Source of the DNA: Enoplolaimus lenunculus
Lineage: Eukaryota > Nematoda > Enoplea > Enoplida > Thoracostomopsidae
Direction: 5' to 3'
Length of the DNA: 64,000 bases
Assembly (NCBI GenBank): GCA_030248215.1
Contig: JASANG010002823.1
Location: 1-64,000 of the forward strand
The notes beneath the pieces were generated by a model. The model was not told where the DNA came from and did not search any database. It saw nothing but the letters and a program-made list of their open reading frames with translations. The stretch's first letter is position 1. Each line of letters starts with the position of its first letter. The position numbers and the translations under genes were made by a program. Positions 1 through 10,746 of the stretch are shown in pieces.

Positions 1-2897
1 AAACATGAACCTAAGCCCAAGCCTAAGGATTCCTAAGTCGCTAAGTCCCCAAGTCTACCTGTCTTCAGCGGGCTGGCCCGTCCTAATTAACATGGGCCAA
101 AAAAATTAGGTTGTGGCCGCTTAGGCCCAAACGTAAGTCTAGGCGTATACCTATAAGCCCCACCGTCTCTATGTTCCCCAAGTCTTCCTGTCTCCAGCGA
201 TCAAACCTCTCTTAGATAACATAAGTCAAAATTTTACCACACAAACCCCGTTCGTCTACACCCACCTCCAAAGACATAATTAGCTTAATTTCTTACGGTT
301 TAGCACAACGTACATGTTTCAACTCTGCTGTAATAAAACGTAAAGTTTCTCATTCACTCGGATAATCGCAGATGATATCAGTTAATAATTTTCCAGCTGG
401 ATCTGTAAAGAAAAAAGCTGTTTCATCAAGAAACAAAACAACAACAACAACAACAAACAACAACAGCAACAACAACAACAACAACAACAACTACAACAAC
501 AGCAAAAATAACTCAAATGAAAAAAAAAAGAAAAAAAAAAAAAAAAAAAAGAAAACAAAAGGGCAAGAGCGGTAAAAAAAAAAGAAAGCGCACAAAAGCG
601 AAAAGGCGCATTTAAAATACCCCCAAAAACTATCGACATCTACGTACCACACTCATAATCAGCCCCACCAGGGGGTTTAGGTTTAGGTTTAAGGTTAGGC
701 TTCGTTTTAGGTAACGGTAAGTTTTGGGCTTACGCTTTAGGCTTGGCAGTCAACGACTTAGCTTGCCACAGGCTGCTGTACACTTTCTTCCTCGCATTTA
801 AGGTTAGGATTTAGGTTTAGGTTTAGGGTAAGGCTTGCGGTTCGCTTAGGTACGGCAAGATTTGGGTTTAGGCTTAGGTAAGCCTTTTGATAAAGTTAAG
901 CGTATGCATAAAGCTAAGCCTATGACCCTTATGAGTACGCTTAAGATCAGTTTCAGAAATATACAGCTTTCGTTATTCGGAAAGCTGAATTCTAATTATT
1001 CACGTTGTACTCGCAAGGACAGCAACTATTCACAAATTGAAATCAAAACATCGGGAATAACACGATGTTTTGATTCCAGCTCGGCGGATAATTGCTGTTC
1101 TTGCGAGTACAACGTGAATACTTAGATTTCTGATGTTACGTTTAGTTTTTTCCTAATATCACAATATAACAACGTTAAAATTCTAATTATTTATTAGTTT
1201 TGATCGCAAGAAAAATAACTGTGCACAAGTTGAAATCATAACATTAGAAATAACCTGATGTTTTCGATTCAACTAGCGGATAATTGCGATCCTTGCTATC
1301 GAAACATAAACATTAAGAATTCTGATGTTAAGATTAGTTTTTTCCTAATATCACAATAAAACAAACTTAACATTAGAATTCTAATTGTTCAAGATTTGAT
1401 TCCATGAATAGCAACTATAAAGAAAGTTGAAACCAAAACATCGGGAATAACCTGTGTTTTGGTTTGAACTCGCGCATAGCTTCTATTTTTGAGATCAAAA
1501 CGAAAATAATTACAATGCTGACGTTACTTTTAGTTTTTTTCCTTATATCATAATATAGGCTCATGTTACTCTTAGGGCCGCTCCGGTTTCTAGTGGGTCT
1601 CTAAAAGAATAGGTATACATTCTAGACTACATTTTTTGCATAGACTTAGGCTTAGGCACAGGCTTAGGCTTAGGAATACACTTTTGCAACGCTTACGCTT
1701 AGGCTTAGGCTTAGGAACAAGCTTAATCTACTGTTACGGCCCTCACAATAGATATAACAAAGTTAACTTACTAACAAAATGAACACGAGGTGTCCGTGGA
1801 ACCACTTTTGGATTTTGGTCAAATTCCTTAAACCATGGCTCATATCGTGAATCCTGAAACAGTGGCGACCCAGCAACTAATGCGGCATTCATGTTATAAT
1901 CATTGCAGGTGGGTTACAAAAAAGTGTCCTACACATGATGATAGCAGACCAATACTGTTTCAACGATATGGAGTCGACAAGCAGACAAAATGTTACCCAA
2001 TAGTCTAATAGCGACAAAATGACATCCAAGCTGCCCCGGTTATAACATAAACTTCAAATAACTTTAGACTGAAACTTTGTCTGCCACCAGGTTGTGCCCT
2101 AGATTACTCAAAATAGACAAACGTAAAACACATTGTAAGTAGGCATTTAGATTTGATTTCTTTATCCGTTTCGCCATATATATTTAATATATATTAATGT
2201 TTCATGAAAGTTGAATTTTTTAATAAATTTCTAAGTTTTTTGTGATATGGTATATGTTTTATCAAAGTCATGTGCATTATCCATTCAACCGAACAACTGT
2301 ATCGCTTAACCATCCCAGACCCCCCCGGCTTTGGGTGTATCACTGTTTTGATGCGGATAAGAAAATTACAACTACGCCGTACTTTCGAACACTGTTAACA
2401 ACGTTTCTTGTATGCATGACAGTGTGTTGCGGAAATTGGAACTAATATCTTGAGCTTATTATTCTTGTTGCGGCCGTGTCCGCCTAACCACAGGGCTAAA
2501 CATAGGGCTGAATATATATTTTAAACTATTCAGAAAGTAACTTCAACGTTCTAAAATAGGTACGCGGAAAAATATTTGCGAAAGTTGTGGGAAAGAAAGG
2601 TCAAAAGTAAAAAAGCGGTCCAAGCGAATGTTTCACACGATAAGATCGACCGCCTGGGCGGCCCTTCTGAGAGAAAATCAACGTACGCCGATCGTTCCGT
2701 GGGTAAGGACCTGACCCTGGAAAAACCCACACACACGTACAACTTTTGCTTAGGCTTAGGTTATTGAGGGTCTTTTCGGTTATTCCTCCTGCTGGCGTTT
2801 TCCAAACATGAACCATTGCTACGGATGCAAATACAACGTCATTCGAGCTAGCTTTAATAGGCTAATTGCATGGTACATAAAATTGAAAAAAAAATTA
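1..2897 (+). repeat. Left arm of giant inverted repeat
   Basis: The reverse complement of this segment reappears at 4780-7671. Matches run nearly base for base over long stretches, such as 700-2890 against 7010-4785. Most differences are small, and several sit in homopolymers. A stretch near 510-665, poly(A)-rich here, does not match the partner. The arm holds CAA microsatellite (435-500), TTTAGG runs, three hairpins (985-1560) and a family B-like unit (1560-1740). Bases 1-45 still match the partner, so the repeat runs off the window edge. No credible gene lies in it. Confidence 0.93.
985..1560 (+). repeat. Three tandem diverged hairpin units
   Basis: Each unit of about 190 bp holds an imperfect palindrome followed by AGTTTTTTCCTAATATCAC. 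The first hairpin has arms beginning ATTCACGTTGTACTCGCAAG (near 998) and its complement ending near 1121, around a nested CAAAACATCGGGAATAACAC...GATGTTTTG loop. The other two, near 1205-1320 and 1385-1510, share AAACATCGGGAATAACCTG-like cores. Mirrored at 6130-6690. Confidence 0.85.
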
Positions 2898-2964
2898 AAG
2901 GGGGGGGTTTGAAAAAGATTTTGAATTGGGGGGACTGGAGGCGGGGGGGCCCCGTCTATACTTC

Positions 2965-3280
2965 TATGTAGACAGAGTCTAACTTAATATAGCATATTCT
3001 TAGCTTCATCCAACGCCTAGCTAAGCTAAGATAATTTATATTATAAGTCTCAGCTAAGCTTATAAGCAAAAAATAGCTTAAAGCTACACTATATTCATAC
3101 CTACAGAAAACTTCTGCCAGTAAATTTGAATGTCAGCTTCATTTCTAAAGAGTTTAAATTTTAAACACTTATCTGCAAAGCTTAATATCTTTACTACAGA
3201 CATATCAAAGTATATACGTAATTTTTTGCTAAACGTTCACTTCAGAACAATAAAATTTTGTAACATAAAAACTATCATCA
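2965..3280 (-). repeat. Inner divergent inverted repeat, left copy
   Basis: The reverse complement aligns with 4140-4465, with many substitutions and small indels. Shared blocks include ACTACAGACATATCAAAG, TTAAATTTTAAACAC and the end of a family A element. It is clearly more diverged than the outer arms. Confidence 0.75.
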
Positions 3281-3530
3281 CTTGCCGGAAATTCCCGTAT
3301 CATCACCGACCGCAAATTCTTGTATCATCACTCACCGGAAATTCGTCTATCATCACCCACCGGAAATTCGTCTATCATCACCCACCGGAAATTCTTGTAT
3401 CATCACCCACCAGAAATTCTTGTATCATCACCCCCGGAAAATCTTGGATCATCACCCACCAGAATTTCTTGTATCATCACCCACAGCAAATTCTTAAATC
3501 ATCACCCACCGGAAATTACTGAATCCACCA
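3276..3530 (+). repeat. 25-bp minisatellite
   Basis: About ten head-to-tail copies of a 25-bp unit of the type ATCATCACCCACCGGAAATT plus five bases. The open frames across it come only from the repeat. It sits in the spacer of the giant inverted repeat and has no copy on the other side. Confidence 0.95.
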
Positions 3531-3859
3531 GTATGATAATATAATTCACAAATGTCTGCTGAATAGCTTGTTACCAACAAAGGCGCCCACCTGAATATTG
3601 GCTTGAGTGTAACATCATTAACCAAATCATTTTTAACCAATCACAAGCCGTTGTTACCGTGGCTAGCCACGGTGACATTTGGCGTGGTGGTTAGCCATAT
3701 TGGCGATATGGTTAAATTAGTGCGACGGCTATAACACATACACCTACATACAAATTTCTTAGGGAACCCAAGAGTCGTGCAGCTGCACACCCTTGCATAA
3801 CCTGCTGGAACCCATAGTAGCCAGATACCAACTTACATGAATAGATACGTACCCCAAAC

Positions 3860-4027
3860 GGCTCATGGAAAAATCGGGGCGGAACGTTTTCTGCGGGACT
3901 GCAATAGAGTAAGCTTGATTTTTAGACTAAGTGTTTTGCTTAAGCTTAGGCTTAGGTATAAGCTCATTTTTACGCGCTTAGAGAATATGATTATACTACT
4001 GTTACGGCACACTTCTTTACATTGGCC
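3860..4027 (+). mobile_element. Family A miniature element (TTAGGC-bearing)
   Basis: Typical full copy: GGCGGAACGTTTTCTGCGGG near the left end, GACTGCAATAGAGTAAGCTT, a TTTTTTGCTTAAGC/TTAGGC core, then ACTACTGTTACGGC and ACATTGGCC at the right end. The two ends are imperfect inverted repeats of each other (GGCCNATGTA...CAGGGNCGNAAC). No coding capacity. It lies close to the centre of the giant inverted repeat. Confidence 0.8.
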
Positions 4028-4139
4028 CACCAAATAAACCGATTACTTTTACTGTCGTAATGACAAATGTCACATGCTTGCACTGTTTGCAGTGAAAGCT
4101 TCCAAAATTCATGTGTAGTTCTCAGAATTTGTAAAATTT

Positions 4140-4468
4140 GGAAGAAATATTGTCGAATAAAAGTTTGCAAAAGAACGAAGCGTACGAGACTTTGATATGT
4201 CTGTAGTAAACGATATTAAAGCGTTTGGATAGTCAACGTGTTTAAAATTTAACCACTCTTTTATAACGAAGCTGACCCATCTCAAATTTACTGGCAGAAA
4301 GTTTTTCTGCAGGACTGCAATATAGTGTAGCTTTAAGCTATTTTTTGCTTATAAGCTTACGCTGAGACTTATAGATATAAACTTATTCTTACGCTTACGC
4401 CTAGGCGTTGGATGAAGCTTAAGAATATGCTTATATTACAGTTACGACTCTGTTCTATACATTAGCCA
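4140..4468 (+). repeat. Inner divergent inverted repeat, right copy, with family A element
   Basis: Partner of 2965-3280. Its right part (about 4296-4468) is a recognisable family A element: TTTTTCTGCAGGACTGCAAT, then TTACGC/TTAGGC-like hexamers, then AATATGCTTATATTACAG, ending near ACATTAGCC. About 310 bp between it and the outer right arm has no counterpart on the left, where only about 65 G-rich bases lie. Confidence 0.75.
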
Positions 4469-4779
4469 ATAAGCTTATATTGTTAGAAAATTCTCTCGAG
4501 CGGTAAGCACAAAGTGAAATGTGGAAAATTGTTTTATTGTCTTAGTAAATTTTAGAATTAGGCAAACAGTTTCAAGAAAGCGAAGAATTTGAGCGTCTAA
4601 GCAAAAAGTTCAATATGGTCGCAGTTGCGGTAAGAGGCTTTGTTTGCTCAAAATTGGATTCAATTTCGAAATTTTTCGATGTTTTGAATTGCTCAGCAAC
4701 ACTTCTGTTTATTCCATGCTCAAATTTAAATTATCAAAAAATTCGTTTTTATATGTCAAAACGTTCCGCCTCCTACTGT

Positions 4780-7671
4780 TAATTTTTTTTTCAAATTTTA
4801 TGTACCATGCAATGTAGCTGATTAAAGCTGAGTCGAATGACGTTGTATTTGCATCGGTGAGTCAATCGGTTCATGTTTTGGAAAACGCCAGCAGGAGGAA
4901 TAACCGAAAAGACCCTCAATAAACCTAAGCCTAAGCAAAAGTTGGACGTGTGTGTGGGTTTTTCCAGGGTCAGGTCCTTACCCACGGAACGATCGGCGTA
5001 CGTCGATTTTCTCTCAGAAGGGCCGCCCAGGCGGTCGATCTTATCGTGTGAAACATTCGCTTGGACCGCTTTTTTACTTTTGACCTTTCTTTCCCACAAC
5101 TTTCGCAAATATTTTTCCGCGTACCTATTTTAGAACGTTGAAGTTACTTTCTGAATAGTTTAAAATATATATTCAGCCCTATGTTTAGCCCTGTGGTTAG
5201 GCGGACACGGCCGCAACAAGAATAATAAGCTCAAGATATTAGTTCCAATTTCCGCAACACACTGTCATGCATGACAAGAAACGTTGTTAACAGTGTTCGA
5301 AAGTACGGCGTCGTCTGTAATTTTCTTATCCGCATCAAAACAGTGATACACCCAAAGCCGGGGGGGGGTCTCGGGATGGTTAAGCGATACAGTTGTTCGG
5401 TTGAATGGATAATGCACATGACTTTGATAAAACATATACCATATCACAAAAAACTTATGAAATTTATTAAAAAATTCAACTTTCATGAAACATTAATATA
5501 TATTAAATATATATGGCGAAACGGATAAAGAAATCAAATCTAAATGCCTACTTACAATGTGTTTTACGTTTGTCTATTTTGAGTAATCTAGGGCACAACC
5601 TGGTGGCAGACAAAGTTTCAGTCTAAAGTTATTTGAAGTTTATGTTATAACCGGGGCAGCTTGGATGTCATTTTGTCGCTATTAGACTATTGGGTAACAT
5701 TTTGTCTGCTTGTCGACTCCATATCGTTGAAACAGTATTGGTCTGCTATCATCATGTGTAGGACACTTTTTTGTAACCCACCTGCAATGATTATAACATG
5801 AATGCCGCATTAGTTGCTGGGTCGCCACTGTTTCAGGATTCACGATATGAGCCATGGTTTAAGGAATTTGACCAAAATCCAAAAGTGGTTCCACGGACAC
5901 CTCGTGTTCATTTTGTTAGTAAGTTAACTTTGTTATATCTATTGTGAGGGCCGTAACAGTAGATTAAGCTTGTTCCTAAGCCTAAGCCTAAGCGTAAGCG
6001 TTGCAAAAGTGTATTCCTAAGCCTAAGCCTGTGCCTAAGCCTAAGTCTATGCAAAAAATGTAGTCTAGAATGTATACCTATTCTTTTAGAGACCCACTAG
6101 AAACAGCGCCCAAGAGTAACATGAGCCTATATTATGATATAAGGAAAAAAACTAAAAGTAACGTCAGCATTGTAATTATTTTCGTTTTGATCTCAAAAAT
6201 AGAAGCTATGCGCGAGTTCAAACCAAAACACAGGTTATTCCCGATGTTTTGGTTTCAACTTTCTTTATAGTTGCTATTCATGGAATCAAATCTTGAACAA
6301 TTAGAATTCTAATGTTAAGTTTGTTTTATTGTGATATTAGGAAAAAACTAATCTTAACATCAGAATTCTTAATGTTTATGTTTCGATAGCAAGGATCGCA
6401 ATTATCCGCTAGTTGAATCGAAAACATCAGGTTATTTCTAATGTTATGATTTCAACTTGTGCACAGTTATTTTTCTTGCGATCAAAACTAATAAATAATT
6501 AGAATTTTAACGTTGTTATATTGTGATATTAGGAAAAAACTAAACGTAACATCAGAAATCTAAGTATTCACGTTGTACTCGCAAGAACAGCAATTATCCG
6601 CGAGCTGGAATCAAAACATCGTGTTATTCCCGATGTTTTGATTTCAATTTGTGAATAGTTGCTGTCCTTGCGAGTACAACGTGAATAATTAGAATTCAGC
6701 TTTCCGAATAACGAAAGCTGTATATTTCTGAAACTGATCTTAAGCGTACTCATAAGGGTCATAGGCTTAGCTTTATGCATACGCTTAACTTTATCAAAAG
6801 GCTTACCTAAGCCTAAACCCAAATCTTGCCGTACCTAAGCGAACCGCAAGCCTTACCCTAAACCTAAACCTAAATCCTAACCTTAAATGCGAGGGAGAAA
6901 GTGTACAGCAGCCTGTGCAAGCTAAGTCGTTGACTGCCAAGCCTAAAGCGTAAGCCCAAAACTTACCGTTACCTAAAACGAAGCCTAACCTTAAACCTAA
7001 ACCTAAACCCTGCCGTTAAATGCGGGTGAGATGGCTGCATTATGAAACAGAATGTGGTACGTAAGATATCGAAATAGTTTAATCGGTAAACAATTTTAAA
7101 AATGCCTCAGTTCACGTTTGAATGCTAATTCAACTTAAGTTTAAACCGATTGACCATTTGAGTTATTTTTGCTGTTGTTGTAGTTGTTGTTGTTGTTGTT
7201 GCTGTTGTTGTTTGTTGTTGTTGTTGTTGTTGTTTTGTTTCTTGATGAAACAGCTTTTTTCTTTACAGATCCAGCTGGAAAATTATTAACTGATATCATC
7301 TGCGATTATCCGAGTGACGAAGAAAACTTTACGTTTTATTACAGCAGAGTTGAAACATGTACGTTGTGCTAAACCGTAAGAAATTAAGCTAATTATGTCT
7401 TTGGAGGTGGGTGTAGACGAACGGGGTTTGTGTGGTAAAATTTTGACTTATGTTATCTAAGAGAGGTTTGATCGCTGGAGACAGGAAGACTTGGGGAACA
7501 TAGAGACGGTGGGGCTTATAGGTATACGCCTAGACTTACGTTTGGGCCTAAGCGGCCATAACCAATTTTTTGGCCCATGTTAATTAGGACGGGCCAGCCC
7601 GCTGGAAGACAGGTAGACTTGGGGGACTTAGCGACTGAGGAGTCTTAGGCTTGGGCTTAGGTTCATGTTTG
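4780..7671 (-). repeat. Right arm of giant inverted repeat
   Basis: Inverted partner of the left arm, in reversed order: family B-like unit near 5945-6125, hairpins 6130-6690, TTTAGG-like runs 6800-7015 and a GTT microsatellite 7172-7236 (the CAA tract of the left arm). The match is visible to 7671, which pairs with base 1. Where it ends cannot be seen. Confidence 0.93.
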
Positions 7672-7990
7672 GACTTATGCTGACTTTATCTGCTGTCAAA
7701 TTTCTGGCTCATGTCAATTAGGAAGGGCCTGCATACTGGATACAGCAAGTCTTATACACTTAGAGACTCAGAGTCTTAGGCTTACGCTTAGGCTTATACT
7801 TAGGATTATGCTTGGACTTACACGACATTATCCGCTGACAATTTTCTGGTTCATGTGAATTAGGAGGGGCCAGCCCAGTGGAAAACAGGGAGATTCGGGG
7901 ACATAGAGACTGAGGCTTAGGCTTACGTTTTAGGCTTACATTACGCTTAAGCTTTAGCTTTACGCCTAAAGTTTAGACAGAGCTTCAAGT
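7443..7990 (+). repeat. Tandem 130-140-bp TTAGGC modules
   Basis: Four units start near 7443, 7571, 7705 and 7848. Each opens with a TGGCNCATGTNAATTAGG-like block, then GGCCAGCCC..TGGA.ACAGG.AGACTT, then AGAGACTGAG.CTTAGGC and a run of TTAGGC/TTACGC hexamers. Units differ by substitutions and small indels. The first two lie in the right palindrome arm. The rest may lie outside it. Confidence 0.85.
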
Positions 7991-8479
7991 CGTGACGTTG
8001 GAAACTAGCATTAACAAAAGACAGTGGTTTACCTTTAAGGCAAATTAACCCGAACGGAAATAATTTTAGAGTAAATATGTAAAACACAGTCTTTGAAGGC
8101 ATTTAAAGTTTAGAATATCATGCGGAAGGGGGGCTAAAACTACATAATTGAACCGCACGAACAATGTGTTTAGCAGATGCCGCCAAGCCAGAATATCGTT
8201 TCGCAGAGGTATAACATGTGTGAAGTAACAGCTTTTTCAGAGCAGCCAAACTTGCCGAGAATAAGTGTTAGCGAGTTATCCAACCTGCAATGAAATATTC
8301 TAAACATTTTAGACCGAACAAAAATGCTCTTTTTCTAGTATCTCAGTAAATTTCAGAGATTTAGCCATTTATCTAATTTTTGACTAGTGCCCCTGAGCAA
8401 TAATTATCCTAGAAGATTTACTACTGTCATAGTAACGGTTGCACTACACTTTTTAATTATTTTAATTCCATTCGGTACC

Positions 8480-8745
8480 GTCTATGACCCATGTAAGCAT
8501 GTGAGATATACTTGTGCTGGTGCATATGCAATAAATGCAATGAACATTGTGTTGTACGGTCGACACATATAGTCGATGAAAAATGCTGTTGGAGAGGCGG
8601 GCTACGTGGCGCAGTGGTAACAGCGTCTGCCTGACACGCAGAAGGTCGCTAGTTCGAAACCACCCGTTACCCGCTTTTCCAGCTGCTTAGTTAAAGGTCT
8701 GAAGTCCTGGTTCCTATCTAGACTGACAACCCATACGGCGCCGTT
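8480..8745 (+). repeat. tRNA-derived SINE copy
   Basis: Contains a tRNA-like stretch (about 8600-8675): GTGGCGCAGTGGTAAC as box A, anticodon stem TCTGC/GCAGA with loop CTGACAC (would-be anticodon GAC) and box B TAGTTCGAAACC. The T-stem and acceptor stem are mispaired, so it is not a working tRNA gene. Flanking sequence on both sides (AGATATACTTGTGCTGGTGC before, GCTTTTCCAGCTGCTTAGTT after) recurs in reverse at 36785-37050, which shows a dispersed family with a tRNA-like middle. Confidence 0.8.
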
Positions 8746-8885
8746 CGCAACCGTTCGTTGCCCGTACGGCGCCGTTTGTCACCCGTCCGGCAGCGCCGTC
8801 CGTCACCGTACGTCAACGGTACGGCGCCTTCTATCCGCGTCGGTCACCGTGCATCACGGTGTGGTATCGTATGCGAATTACTCAC
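8745..8885 (+). repeat. CG-rich CCGTACGGCGCCGT repeat patch
   Basis: Degenerate repeats of CCGTACGGCGCCGT and CCGTCCGTCACCGT, ending GTGTGGTATCGTATGCGAAT. The end motif occurs reversed at about 62545-62570 beside the 128-bp satellite, and a third patch lies at 17010-17105. CpG-rich in an AT-rich setting. Confidence 0.75.
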
Positions 8886-8977
8886 GTAAGATACCATATG
8901 TTGGCGCATTGCGCCTTACGAGGACGGGAAATTTAGCGCAACCCTAACAAAACAGTCATTTTTAAGTAATCGCTGCT

Positions 8978-9223
8978 ATGAAGCAAGTACAAGCGAATGT
9001 TAGCGCTGAATTTCCGCCGATCGACTACGGTAAACCGGACGAGGATGGTCGGATCAAAAACAAGCTTGGTATAAAGCTTGATTCAAAGTATAACTCGACA
9101 AACCAAAATAAGCCAAAAAACACTGGGTTGCCACCGCATCTCAAAACGAAACTGTCACGAGCTGCAAGAAGACACGCAGCCGCTAAACTGGCATCAAACA
9201 ATCGAGCAAAGGATGAATTGTGA
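8978..9223 (+). CDS. Possible small ORF, 81 aa, unrecognised
   Basis: The ATG follows an in-frame TAA 12 bases upstream, so the frame is self-contained. The product is hydrophilic and basic: an acidic/Gly part (PIDYGKPDEDGRIKNKLG) near residues 15-32, an Asn/Lys-rich middle, then LPPHLKTKLSRAARRHAAAK near 51-70, ending in KDEL. There is no signal peptide or hydrophobic segment, so the KDEL is unlikely to be an ER retention signal. The DNA is richer in GC than its surroundings, and an AATAAA follows at 9524. It matches no family I know. It lies just after a SINE and a CG-rich repeat, so chance is possible. Confidence 0.25.
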   Translation: MKQVQANVSAEFPPIDYGKPDEDGRIKNKLGIKLDSKYNSTNQNKPKNTGLPPHLKTKLSRAARRHAAAKLASNNRAKDEL

Positions 9224-9671
9224 TTGGCCTGAAGCCGCCTACGCCGGCAATCGAAAGTGTGTAGCACCAGGTTGCCGAGAGTACAACTGAATATGTGTTT
9301 CTGTTTGTGCTAAAACCGTTTTTATGCACACAATTAGTTATAAATTACGTATATGTCTCGCTATTTTTATATTACGGATATGCTGCAATTGTTAGAAATA
9401 CACATTATAGCTACAAAGTTTATCCAAAATCTTTCAAATATCAATGCATCCGTCAATTATTTTTCTGTAAAATTTTTGCAAAGTTTTGTGAATATTTGCA
9501 TACCTCAATTGTGCTGGCAGAAAAATAAAACATTTTTGAAACTTAAATACTTCATTATTTCTCTTCCGCTTCCGTTTAGTTTAATCATTATTCGTTTCCG
9601 TTGCCGTTGTTTTTAGTATCCGTTTACACTTTGCCCGTTACCAGTTGGTGAAAAATCTTTATAAATTTCGA

Positions 9672-9873
9672 ACTATGGGCCTTAGTAAAGATCAGGGGCT
9701 GAACGTTTTTCTGTGTGACTAGAATAAAGTAATCTTAAGCTTTAGACTAATTTTTTGGTTGGCTTAAGCTTAGGCATAAACTCATTCTTACGCTTAGGTT
9801 TAGGCTTAGGCTTGGGCTTAGGCTTAGGAATAAGCTTATAATACTGTTCCGCCCGTGTTCTTTGCATTGACCG
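9672..9873 (+). mobile_element. Family A miniature element
   Basis: Left end ATGGGCCTTAGTAAAGATCA then GGGGCTGAACGTTTTTCTG. The core has five or more TTAGGC/TTGGGC hexamers, and the right end is ATACTGTTCCGCCC..GCATTGACC. Full length. Confidence 0.8.
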
Positions 9874-10333
9874 AACTATGCAACAAATGATGAATATGCG
9901 TTTGAGAATATGGGCCTTGCTTTGTTATTTTAACGGTGTGTAACAAATACCTTCAGCTGGTAATAGCCATTATAAATTATCAAACTGTAGCAGCTTCGGA
10001 TCTCAATAAATACTTTCAAGTAGTAGCAAGCCTAGAGTGAAAGAGGGCAAACCAATTGAATTCTACCATACCATATTTAGAGGATTTGTCACAACTGGTG
10101 ATAGTGATGCACACAGTTGACAATAAAGGCATGAACCGTATTAATTTTAATTTCGTTCAATCCGCCAATAATTCCAACCCTAATACGGGCAAGGTTCGAA
10201 AACTCTCGCCGAGTACAGGGCAACTCTACATTTAAGCCTAAGCGAAACCGTTTATACGCAGCCTAAAATTTCTTTTAAACATATGAGCTTAAGTATAACC
10301 TACACAAGCATATCATTAATTGTTTAGCCCATG

Positions 10334-10514
10334 TTACTTTAAGGGGCGTCCAGGTTTCGGGTGGGTCTATAAAATAGTAGGTTTCAGATTCTAGAATACA
10401 TTTTTTGTTTAGGCTTAGGCTTAAGCTTAGAAACTCATTTTTGCAACGCTAAGGCTTAGGCTGAGGAATGCGCGCTTAATCTACTGTTACACCCCTTAAA
10501 GTAACATTGGCCAA
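10334..10514 (+). mobile_element. Family B miniature element
   Basis: Starts GCCCATGTTACTTTAAGGGG and ends CCCCTTAAAGTAACATTGGC, terminal inverted repeats of about 24 bp. Internal landmarks of the family are GGGTGGGTCTATAAAATAG, ATTCTAGAATACATTTTTTG and TTTTTGCAACGCTNAGGCTTAGG. No ORF. Confidence 0.88.
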
Positions 10515-10746
10515 TTGGTTTATGGTATTTATGTAAATAACCTAATATGTTAATTGAACAAAAAATGATAATATAAATTTTTAACCCCATCATTAATAAA
10601 ATATATGGTTAAATTAAAATTAAAACAAATGTTAGTTATCTTTAAAATTGTGCTCCTATTTAAATAATACACGGTTCATTTTTTTGTTTACCAAATATTA
10701 CTCAACGCTGTATTTACGCTGTACCTAAACAATTTAAATAATTTCA

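Noticed and set aside
372-639. Open frames on both strands (poly-Thr/Asn and poly-Cys/Phe)
   Set aside because: They are translations of the CAA microsatellite and the A-rich tract, with no other content.
862-1125. 87-codon frame starting MGLGLGKPF, also present reversed at 6568-6822
   Set aside because: Two copies exist only because the region is an inverted repeat. The start is hexamer repeat and the rest is a DNA hairpin.
3276-3530. CRISPR-like array
   Set aside because: Units are directly adjacent with no spacers, in animal DNA. This is a minisatellite.
3130-3544. Three overlapping plus-strand frames of up to 130 codons
   Set aside because: Produced by the 25-bp minisatellite, which is open in all three frames.
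8600-8675. tRNA gene with anticodon GAC
   Set aside because: Box A, box B and anticodon stem are present, but the T-stem and acceptor stem mispair and the sequence belongs to a dispersed repeat.
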